64,000 nucleotides of DNA from Scolanthus callimorphus (taxonomy: Eukaryota; Cnidaria; Anthozoa; Actiniaria; Edwardsiidae): positions 32,749,577 to 32,813,576 of the forward strand of contig CM066913.1 in the NCBI GenBank assembly GCA_033964015.1, in the 5' to 3' direction. A program made the position numbers and the translations under genes. Positions 9,709 to 21,700 of this stretch are shown piece by piece. The stretch's first letter is position 1; each line of letters starts with the position of its first letter. Under the pieces are notes generated by a model. The model saw only the letters and a list, made by a program, of their open reading frames with translations, ran no database searches and had not been told where the DNA came from.

Positions 9709-12700
9709 GTTTGTATGAGTTTTTTACGAGAAAATATTCAAGATCATGAACATGAAGCTTACCGCCGGTAAACAGAGAACGGCAGCATTGTTGTTTGAAA
9801 CGACGACTTTATTCGCTCTCTGTTAATTTAGCAAAGCTTATTTGAAAACCTTTGATGTGGTCTGAAACAACATGTATAAGATCTCCATGTCATGGGCAGG
9901 TATTAGCTGTGTTTTACAAAAGCGAAAGTTCTTCTTGATTGCTGATGCTGTGTCATGCCTCGTTGTTTGAATTTTCTGCATAAGCGGTCCCGGAGTGGGC
10001 CCATTTACACCTGTGATGGGCCGGTGGAGAATTATATATTTCAAAGTTTACTCAACTGAACTAAGGGTGCATTTAAATGGTATTGGATTGAGTGTCATTC
10101 TGGATTGACTTTAATTCAGAATAAACCCTTAAAAAACTCATTCATATTCGATAGGTGTTTTGGCCAATCAGATGACCTTCTTTGAACACGTGAATGAACT
10201 TTATTCTCAATAAAATACTCTACATTTCTAAAGTCCAGGGAGGGTATTGAATTCTACCCCAGGGAAATCTTGGGGTAAATAGAAGAACAATGTAATGCAA
10301 ATGAACATGAAGCATTATATAATGTCACTAGTGACATTATATAATGCTTCATGTTCATATGCATTTTCGATCTCACATAAAATGCATAAATATATGGTCA
10401 TAAGCGTTTTATTACTTTACTTCAAGTAACATATTTATACATGCACAATGTAGTTATTCTATAGAGCCTGTACTCGTACAAACTATTTGATGAAATTAAA
10501 GGTACAGTTAGTAAATACTGAACATGACTATTTTCGGACTAGCCTCTGGCAGCTCAAGATTTGCAAGCAATTCATCGGAAACTTCGAAGTCAAACAATTG
10601 GTTGTCAGATTGAAAATTACTTGAACTTGTATTATTACCTTGCATCGCTTTGATTCAGTAGTTGAATTCCATTCCCACTTTCGACTAAATGCCGTTGAAG
10701 CCCCGCGATTATCATGTGCCGACTCCTACCAGGATACCTAGGCATAAACAAATATAATCATTCTGTATTTTTCCTAAAACACACACAATGCTACAACATC
10801 GAAACGTGTATGGCTGCATTCCGTTATTGTTTAGGCAAAATCAATATCAAGAAAATAGAAAATATCTAAAATATCTACCTTTCTCCGTTTATCTTGGCAA
10901 CTTCTTGTACAAACTTCGTCAGCCAAAAATTCAGGGTATCTGAACTCATGTTTGCTGCCAACTTTAAATGCCCATTTTGTGGAGCTGCGTGTTGATTTGG
11001 GAATGCAATCCTCCATCATCTTTTTTTCCTCCTCCTCTGACTTTGCCGGCCTGAACAGTCGCTTTGGAGGCATGTTGAGACTGAACTGAAACTGCTCTCT
11101 ATAAACGTGTCAATTTTCCATCATAATTGGCCAAAACACCTATCGAATATGAATGAGTATTTTAAGCCATTCAAAACACTCGCAGCAGTGTATTATCAGC
11201 TATAAAATCCCTTGGGCTTCACCCTCGGGATTTTATAGCTGATAATACACTGCTGCGAGTGTTTTAAATAGTACTTCCACGGTTTATTCATCTACCGTAC
11301 CGCTCTCGAGTAACGTAACATTATACTCGCGAGCCGCGAGTCAAAAGTCAACACTCGAAAGACTCGCGGCTCGCGAGTAATTTTATAATGAGGATCTCAT
11401 TAAACAAGTTCACTCGATCCACTCGAAATGCGTTTGCTCGCGAGTCTTGCGAGTGTAGGAAATTTACAGGCGAAGATCAACCCCATCTAAATCCGATAGA
11501 ATTGTTCAGAAGGGCTGTGAACGCTTTCAGCGAGCGATTCTTTTCATGTTACAAAACTAGAATTTCGCAAGAATTTCCAGACTACCGTAACGTTAAAAGA
11601 TATAGCTACCGTACAAACTAATAAAAGTAATATTTGAAGCGTTCTTCTCACGTAAGTTTTGTGGGGTCTATTTTCGAAGCGAGCGCAAAACTTCGAAGTT
11701 TAGGTTTGAATTTGTGTCCGACCTTCAACAAACTTAGCGTAGTGATGAGACGCTAAAGTATCCGTGAAATGTTTCGCTGGTTTTTATTTCCTAGTAATAA
11801 AACACTAAATAATAACTATGAAATAATTAAAGTACTATAGGTAAGCTTTCTTCTTTCCTAAGTTTTGTGGGGTTTATTTACGAAGCGAGCAAGAAAACTT
11901 GGAAGTTTACCGTGGGTTTGTGCCCGGCCTTCGTGCTCGGTAATCAACGAACTAGTGAAAACACGCTAGAATATAGGTGAACTGTTTCGCCGATACCGGT
12001 AGTAATACAACACTCAATAATAACTATGAAAGTACTATAGGTAGCTTTCTTCTTTTGTAAGTTTTGTGGGGTTTATTTACGAAGCGAGCGAGAAAACCAG
12101 GAAGACTTCAAGGCTTTTGAATTCGTTCTATCGGCATTCAAACAAACTTAGGTGTTATTTTAGCGACAAGACGCTAAAAGTATCTGTGAAATGTTTCACC
12201 GGTTTCCTTTCTTAAAAATAAAACACTAAATAATAACTATGACATAATTAAAGTACTTTACTTTAATATGCTTTCTTCTGGCGTAAGTTTTGTGTATTTT
12301 ATTTAAGAAGCGAGCGCGAAAACTTCGAAGTTTAGGTTTGCAACAAACTTAGCGACGAGACACTCAAATCGTAGAATGTTTCGCCGGTTTTCTTTCCTAG
12401 TAATAAAACACTAAATAATAACTATGAAATAACTGAAGTACTATAGGTAAGCTCTCTTCTTTCGTAAGTTTTGTGGGGTTTATTTACGAAGCGAGTGAGA
12501 AAACTTCGAAGTTTACCGTAGCACGTAGGTTTGAATTCGTGCCTGGACTTTTCGGTGACAACTAGACGCTAAAACATAAACTCAAATTATGCGCCTGCTC
12601 GCGAATCTTCGAGTGCAGGAAATTTACAGGCAAAGATCAGCCCGTCCAAACTGGTAGAATTGTTTATTATTTCAGAAGGGCTTGTGATCGTTTTCAGCGA

Positions 12701-15700
12701 TGGATTCAGAGAAGTCTAGAGAAGTACAGCGCCATAATTCTTAAACGCATATTTGTGTTTGGAGTCTGACTAGAGTGATAAACACAACATGGGAGATGGC
12801 GCTGAACAAAATTTCCGGCGTCTTCTTTAATAATCGCTTGATAAGAACACGCCACTTTTTCGTTTGAAGCTAGTATGATATTTTTATTTCAAGAACTTCT
12901 TTTAAACTGAAACTTAAGATTAAAAGAAGTATATACGGGTGGTCTTCTTTTCTGAACCAGTTCGCGATCTTCCGTGTAGTTTCGGTACGATGTTTGGGCG
13001 ATGTTTTTGCTTTGGACGTTCATCGATAAAGTTTACTCGTTTGAACCTAGAGCCGCCAGTCACTCGCAAAATTTTACATATCATGAATATTCCAATGGAA
13101 AAATACTCGCGAGCCGCGAGTCTTTCGAGTCTAGAATTTTCACTCGCGACTCGCGATTGGAGGTTACGTTACTCGAGAGCGGTACGGTATTGAAATCAGC
13201 AAGTTGGTGTAAATCTACCCATGGAGTTATTATGCTGGTCCCGCCTAATAACTCCATTGTCTACCCAAACCATTGAAAAAAGCACCCAAAAACTAGTCAA
13301 ATAGCCAAGGTTTACAGTGAAAGGTTGTCAAAAGGCAAAGAAACAGCCCTTAGATGTCATGAAATTTAAAGGCCTTTAGGATGGGATGGGATTTCAGATG
13401 AAATGCAAAGATTTTATGAGAAAATTCAAAGAAAGAAAACTGGGAGAAATACAGTAAATATACAGTATGGCAATTCAGGAAAATTTGCCAGGACACAGGA
13501 GTGAAAAATCTTGAGACTCCCAGCAAAATCAGGAGAGTTGATGCCCCTGGAAGTGCAATGAAGTAAAATTCTACAAATTTCTTATCAGTTGCAGTATCGC
13601 TGTTCAACTCTCACTCACCAGAGATAGTGTACTGATTATATCAACTGATCCAGCTCATAATATCTCAGATGCATTTGACCAAAAGTTTGGGAAGGTTCCA
13701 ACATTGGTCAAAGGGTTCCAAAACCTCTATGCAATGGTAAGCTTTTGTATCCTTAATTTCATTAATAGAGACTTCGAAGATGCAAAAATATAATGCCATC
13801 AATGATTTAGGCCTAATTCACTGCATCAATGTTTTGCCGCATCAATTCTAATTATTTGTAATAAGCGCATGAGAAGATCGACATGAATCACCCACTGAAT
13901 TAGGAGCAACGCCAAAGATGAAAACAACCACTTGTGTCGCTTAAAACATTTAAAGGTCGGCGTTGATTCAAACATCAATCTTCTTTGTGTGTCAATTCTA
14001 ATTGCTGATGCAATGTTTATTTTGTGCGGTATGCTGCTGATCAACTGCTTATAGACTCAATTTTTATTTATTGAGATCGGCAGATTATGATCGATGTCTG
14101 AATCGGAGATGATTCTATTAAATGTAAGTCAACCTTAATCCCAATTAGAATTGACATGACAAAAGATTGATGTATAAATTAAATCTTATTTACAAACAGA
14201 CTTGTTAATGTCCTGGACTCAGATAACCACAAGTTCCAGGACAAAACCATGGAGTCCCTGAGGGAGATACTTATGAATCCTTGATATTGAGAAAGCAGAC
14301 ACCACTTACATGTACTGGGATTCCAACCTTGTTGAAGTGCATTGCAAATGTATTGCCATTGACGCAATATGCCTTTATCACACAATATTGATTAATAATA
14401 TTTATTATATAAACTATAGCGTTTTATCAGAATTTTGGCCACTGAGAAATATTGTAATTTGCATGTGTGAAAAATTATGATAATGCCCACTGTAGCGAAA
14501 ATGTTTCACAAATTTTTTTTCACAAAAAGGTTTATATAATAAACAGAATAATACATGGGCGCTTGGAATAATACATGGGCACTTGGAGATATGAAATTTA
14601 TCTTCTTGTGTTCAAATTTGATACATCAAACTTTGAACACTCAAAGATAAATTCCATATCTCCACGCGCAAATATATTATTCTCTATATAACAGTTATCA
14701 GAAAATAAAATCCAGTTTCCAATTCTACACATCTGTATTAGTAAAACTGCAAAGTTCCAAAAGAATTACTTGAAAACTGGCTGAGATATGAATTTTCAAA
14801 ACTTCCTAATCTGGCTTTTTTTTTAAAGAAATATATGGGCAAATACGTCAAGTTGAGGCTGGACAGGCATTGATGCCCGTCTAGCCTCGACTTGACATAT
14901 TTGCCCATACATTTCTTTGTAAAAAAAAAAGCCAGATTACAAAGTTTTGAAAATTCATATCTCAGCCAGTATTCAAGCAAACTTCACAAAACTTTTCAAT
15001 TTTACTAATACGGATGTGTAGAATTGGAAACTGGGTTTCATTTTCTGATAACTATTAAATATTATTAATCAATATTGTATGATAAAGGCCTATAATGTGT
15101 GAATGGGAGTGAGAATTGGAGCATGAGTATTTTGAATTAATTAACTAATAGGGCACACACAAGTCCAGTGTCACCTCATTCTCATTCTCATTCCAGATTT
15201 ATGCATTTCCAACCCCTAATCATTTGTGCAATTTCCTTTCCTAATGAAGGTGAATGATTGTTAGAATTTCCCCCAAAAGGGCTGAGTGTATTGGTTGCAA
15301 AAGTGAGTGCTTTGTGACTAAAAATTATAGTAAGTTATACAAAAAAAACTCATATTGTGTATTTTGTTTTCTGTGTTACAGGAAATAGATCCGAACCTTG
15401 GGTTCTCAAACTTGCCAGAGGATTACTTTGAAGGACCAGGTGAAATTATTTTTCTTTAAATAATAACATGGTACACTAGATCCCATATATGCCACATTTT
15501 GTTAACAACAAAGTTCTAGGCATGTACAGTATGTCTTGGTTTGCATTGTATATTGTAGCATTTTTTGGTTGCATGTACATTCAATTGATAACTCTCTCAG
15601 AAAAACGTTAAAGCAATAAAATGCATTTCCTGTGTGTAATACTTTTTTTATAATCAAAAGGGAGATGTTGGGAGAATTGATAAAAAAACTTGAAAGCCAA

Positions 15701-18700
15701 GAGCCATCTTGTTTTAATATAATTTATGAAATAAGTTACACACACGAGAATGTCTTATGTACTCTCTTATAGACACAGCTTTCGATCAATCAGCATGCCA
15801 GATACACTGATGTTATTTTTTAATGGAATGTATTGAATTAAAGAAGTTGTTCTCACCACTGTTCTCTACTCTAAACCTTTCAGATATGATGTCTATGGGT
15901 AAAGCTATGGTATCAGAGTTGCTAGGAGCATTCCCTGGTATTGATGAGGCTATGAGTTTTGCAGAGGTTATGAGGTCAGGAGCTACTCTCTTTATTTAAG
16001 TTCTTTGTCCCTAACGTTTTTATATATATATGAGCAGTTGAAACACGAAACATGCCTCCGTTCTCCGGCCTCATGGGTTATTGACTAAGAACCCATTCAG
16101 GCTTGAGGAATAATTGTTATAAATATTTGGATGTTTCTTGAAAGGAAACCCATTGCTGGAAAGTGTTCTGTTTTCCATTAATACTGGTTTTTAGAAATAA
16201 AATATTTATAATTATGATTGTCCTATTTCTCGACAGGCTGGTAAATAGCATGGATTTCTCTACAGTTGTGTTCGACACAGCACCTACTGGACACACTCTC
16301 CGACTCCTCTCATTTCCATCAGTTATCGAAAAATCTCTTGGAAAAATTCTGAGCCTGAAAAACAGTATAGGACCATTTATTGGCCAGGTACTTAAAAGTA
16401 TATTACAAAATAACTTGAGTGCTATCTCTTAGGGGTGTCAGTGTTTCTTTACTCAGGGGAAGAACAATGATGATAAAAAAACATGTTTCCTACAAATTAT
16501 ATGTGAGGACATAAGCTGATATCAGAGTTCTGTACCCCTACACAGGCACTTCTCACATGCACACATTACTTCATCTTTTGATTTTATTATCAAATCCATC
16601 ATAATCTACCGTAGTCGTCATATCACACATTTCCTTGTTTGATCTTCTTAACATTTCATACATTTTAAACATTTTTAGTTATCATGGGATCTCTGTATTT
16701 TGGCTAGCATTTTCACTTCTTGCCCTGGGTGGGGTTAGGGTGGGCTATTGATAATTTTCTTTTCTGTCCTGTAATGTCCACACAAGTAAAGCACTATGAT
16801 GACAAATCACTTGATCTTATCTGACACAAGATGCAGAGGCAAGCGAATCTGAGTGCTTTCTACATGTCACCTTTCTATATATTATCGCTTAACATCCTGT
16901 AAGCAATCTCTCACATGCACCTCTCACATGCACACATCTTACATGCACCTCTCACATGCACACATCACTTCATCTTATGATTTTATTACCAATCCATCAT
17001 AATCTAGTCGTCACATCTCACATTTCCATGTTTGATCATCTTAACATTTTCATACAATTTAAAAATAGCACAGTTTTAGATATCATGGGATCTCTGTATT
17101 TGTCTAGCATTTTCACTTCTTTATCCATGGGCTCTGGGTAGGGTTAAGGTGGGCTATTGATAATTTCCCTTTGCTGTCCTGTAATGTCCACACAAGTAAA
17201 GCACCATGATGACAAATCACTTGATCTTATCTGACACAAGATGCAGAGGCAAGCGAATCTGAGTGCTTTCTATTTTTCACCTTTCTATATATCACTTAAC
17301 ATCATGTAAGCATCTAGCTTGCAAACAGGTTATCCATCATATGTAGGCTACAGTCACCTAGGATTCATAGCTTACAGCCACTTTAATTAAGGTATGAGCT
17401 TGATAGCTGACAGCCATCTTAAGGTCTGGGCTTGATAGCTCAAACCAACCTTAAGGTTTGGGCTTGATAGCTTACAGCCACCTTAAGGTCTTGGCTTGAT
17501 AGCTCACAGCCACCTTAAAGTATGGGCTTGATAGCTCACAGCCATCTTAAGGTCTGGGTCTTGATAGCTCACAGTCAACTTAAGGTTTGGGCTTGATAGC
17601 TTACAGCCACCATAAAGTATGGGCTTAGTAGCTCACAGCCACCTTAAGGTATGAGCTTGATAGCTCACAGCCACCTTAAGGTATGGGCTTGATAGGTCAC
17701 AGCCACCTTAAGGTATGGGCTTGGTTAACTCACAGCCACCATATCGTATGAGCTGGGTAACTCACAACCACCTAATAGTATGAGCTTGATAGCTCACAGC
17801 CACCTTAAGGCATGAAAAATTGCATCTAATGGTATGTCATGTTACTTTGTTGTATGTCTCTTGCAGTTTGGCTCCTTGTTAGGAATGCAGGATCTTAACG
17901 CTGATCAGATGACGAGTAAATTAGAGGAAACTCTTCCAGTCATCAGACAAGTCAGTGCACAGTTCAAAAATCCGGTAAGTACTCATAGATTCACGGTTTC
18001 AATGAAACCTGGAATTTAATTCCCTAAACAGGGTTGGAACTCGCAACACAACGATAACGAATTAAAAATCATTGCGAGTTGCCGCGTGATATCACACACT
18101 AGCAACATTTTTTTTGCAACTTGCAATACGCCCGCGAAAAGATTTAAACAGTTAAACTACAGTGGCTTATCCAGATAAACAACCCGCGAGAAATGAATGG
18201 TGTGCGCTGATTGGCTAATAAGAATATAACATTGCCTCGCGTGTTGCAGAAACATGTCACACCCAGCAACTTTGTTCGCAATGTTGCGAAAAGTAGAAAT
18301 CAAATCTACTTTTTCTGCAACTCGCAACGCAACAAAATTGCGTTGCCAGATGCAAGAAACCTTGCATGGCCTTTGTCTGAAAAACTAAGCGGACATTTTC
18401 TGCTTTCTGCATTTTCTGCGGTTTTGCTGCTTCATCCAGACTGCTTTCATTTTAAAACTAGAAGTTTCTAAAAGAAAGTGAAGTGCTGCGAGGAATAACT
18501 GGGGGGGGGGGGGGTGAATTTACTTGATCATTTCCATGAGCAGTAATAGCATCGCCTCGCCCCGCCGGACTAAACTTTCTCTATATTTTTGTTTTTAACT
18601 ACACATTTATTGAAACCTAATGCTTATGTCTATGTCTATGTCCATAAAAATACTGTATTTTTCCTTGGAAATTCCAGAGGGGTAGGGGGTCACTTTTCGA

Positions 18701-21700
18701 CACTCTTCCATTGGGGGAGGGGTAAGGGGGGTATGGATATTTTCTGGGTCACTTTTCGACACTCTTCCATTGGGGGAGGGGGGGTAAGGGGGTATGGATA
18801 TTTTCTGGAACCCACAATGGGCGGCACTAGTTTTTGCCCAAACTACCCCGCCCCTGGTTCCAGAATTTCAACAATAGCTTACCCCCCATTATAGAATTCC
18901 TTAGGTTAACCTATAGCTTCCAGGCAGAATTCCGCGTATGAAAGCCCCCCCCCCCCCCCCCCCCTCCGTTCAGAATTTCCAAATGCCACCCGTCCCCAGG
19001 GTATAGGTATATATATTTTCTGGAATTGGCCAATATCCCAAAAAATTCTTACATTTTTATTACATGATTCTTATAAAAATTAATAGTATCCAAAATAAAT
19101 AAAAAGTGGTGTAATAGTTTCTAAATGTCTGCTTCTTTCTTATATTTGCCCTTTTACTGTACACGTATGATGAATTATGGTTTTGAATGATAATATAAGA
19201 TTGTCAAGGTTATAACAGAATTGCTCTTTCTATGGTTGGTATAGAATTCACTTTGGAATTCCATGTCTGGTTAAATGTTGTTTGGAAAGGACAACCAGGA
19301 TTTACCGGTCTTTGAAGAGTAAGGACATTTGGTCACATTCAATTTTGCTTTCCTTTAAACATGAAGTTACTGTACTCAGGCATGCCATTTGTGTTGACAG
19401 TTTATTAGTCCATGTCAGCAGCACCATGGCCTTTTTGTAAAGTCATTTGTAGACATTGTATAATGCTGTAGTTCAATGTGAGCAGTTTCTTCTTTTGATT
19501 GCACTTCCCTTCCGTCAGGGGGAGGGAGTATGGAAAATTTCTGGAACCACACATTTCACTAGAGCCGTAATAGAGTCACTGACATAATATTGCCTTTTAA
19601 TGTTTGTAGTTGTTATAGCTTCGAGTTTTTTTTTCTTGCATTCATTGATGGTGATGCACAGCTGTAAAATATAAAATAAAAATATGTAATTAGGGAGGAA
19701 TAAAGGAAGGATTAAGAAAGAGAAAGTAAGTTAACCTACCTACAGCAATGAACCACACATGAAATAAAAGGGTTTCACGCCCTTCAATCAAAGGCCTTGC
19801 CTCGACTGAATCCACCACTCTCGACATTGTTTTTCTGGATATCACAAAAACCTAATCCAATAATTGTTTATCATCCCCGGCATGTTCAATTGTTAAAATG
19901 GATAATCAATATTGATAGATACCATGACAAAATTAACAAATTATATCAAAATTGATTGAATCTATAAGGGGGATCTCTGTGAGTAATCGATTTCTCAATC
20001 AATGCTATCGATTATATTGATTTCATCAAATAATATCAATTTTCGGTTCAATGTTTCATATAACTGTTTGGTTTGGTACTGCATAGGCTCAATGTTTACA
20101 ACAGGCCTTAGTGAGATCCATCCCCAACACAAATTTCAGGCACCATTAAACGGGAATTTAACAACATGACAAGGACACATTTGTTTATTTGCATTCGCCT
20201 TCATGATATAGCTATTTCATATCTACCAGTATACACAGTTAAGATAACAATAAGGAACATAGCATGGAGCCTAGAATGTACTCACACTATACAATCGTTA
20301 ATTATTGATAAGTTGATTGGCCGAACATTTTTGAGTATCAATGATTTTCAATTAGGTGATACACTCGATACCAGTAATTATTATTGATTGTTATCAATTG
20401 GATTTTCGCAATCAATTATTATTGATTAATGAACACGCCGGGAATTATCATTAGGCCCTGCCATAAAAAAATTTGTACCCCCGGTTATGACCTTAATGTA
20501 AATGTAATAACTAGTTAATATGCTCACCATCACATCAGCAGTCACCCCCAAGAATTTAGCAGTCACCCCCAAGAATTTAGCGTTTTCAGGCCTTGGCCCC
20601 CAAGAATTATTTCAACCTTCGAGCTCCTACCCCTGAAGAATTTGGGGGGTACAGAAACAAAATGTGATAGCACATTTGTGACTTTTTCATGGTTCATGAT
20701 AATAATGAATAAACTATCAATATTTCCGAGCCTGTTTCTTTGACCCCAGTCCAGTGCTTTGACTAAAGAAGATCTGAGCTAAGAGAGGCCTTAAACTATC
20801 ACCCAAACAGTACTTTTAAGTTTTAAACAGTTGTTGAACGGCCCTAAACTCTAAAAAGTAAGCCCAAGTAAGCTGCATAACATGTGTCGATGCAACTGCA
20901 AAAACAAACGCTTACCTTTTATAAACTTAAAGTTTTACTTTCAAAAGAAATCCTTCCACTAATTCGGCGAAATAAATCTCATGTATCAGATGCATCGTTC
21001 CCCACTGGAAATATTGGATGTGAAGTGAAGTTTAGCCTCGCTGCCTGTTGTTGCCGCCATCTTTAATTTTCAAATGGTTCAAATGCGCTGTAAAACTGTA
21101 GAGAGCTCGCAAAAGTTGATTCTCGGAGGAAGCCTTGAAAAACAAACAGCCAATAAAATATCCACTAAGTGCTCCATCCTTAGAAGTAAAAATTCCAGCC
21201 AGGATCCTTTGAAACTCTCGCCAGATGTGGACTTTTGGTTGCACACAAGGTGATGCATGGAAGCGAGGCTGTGGCTCCGACAAACCGAGCGCACCAAAGC
21301 TCACGGATATATATTCTTGCCGCGGGACTGGCGGGATGTCCCGTGAACAGCGGGAACAAACAGCGGCGGGAAGAAAGGCAAATTTGAAAATGCCTGGGAA
21401 CAAAGATTAGTGTCGCTGCTCGGCCTGAGGGCCTCGCAGCAATAAATATGCAGCCTCAGACATCTTTCTAACGAGAACCCAAGCCATGTCTTTGTAGGAT
21501 TTTTATTTTCTAGCTTATTTCTGCAATATTTTTTTTTTTTTTAAGGACTGGCCTTGCGCGAATTTTTTTTTGGGAATTGCCACCCCCTCCCCCAATTTCT
21601 AATGGTCCACCCCTTAGGGAAGAATCTGAAAACAATAGAGGGCGAACAAATTGTTTTCTCAAGAAGTTGGAATGATTTGGGTTGAACTGTCTGTTACACT

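Larger units (their letters stand above)
10129..11166 (-). mobile_element. 1.0 kb element with ~45-bp TIRs carrying a recombinase remnant
   Basis: 10129-10176 and 11120-11166 are inverted copies sharing TATTCGATAGGTGTTTTGGC. Inside, on the - strand, lie pieces of a DUF3504-type protein (separate entry) and a palindrome at 10300-10360. It is a non-autonomous, internally deleted element in ASNA1 intron 1. Confidence 0.6.

Noticed and set aside
18211..18471. 86-residue ORF in ASNA1 intron 6
   Set aside because: Shares its sequence with the 58.6 kb MITE, so it is transposon sequence and not a gene.
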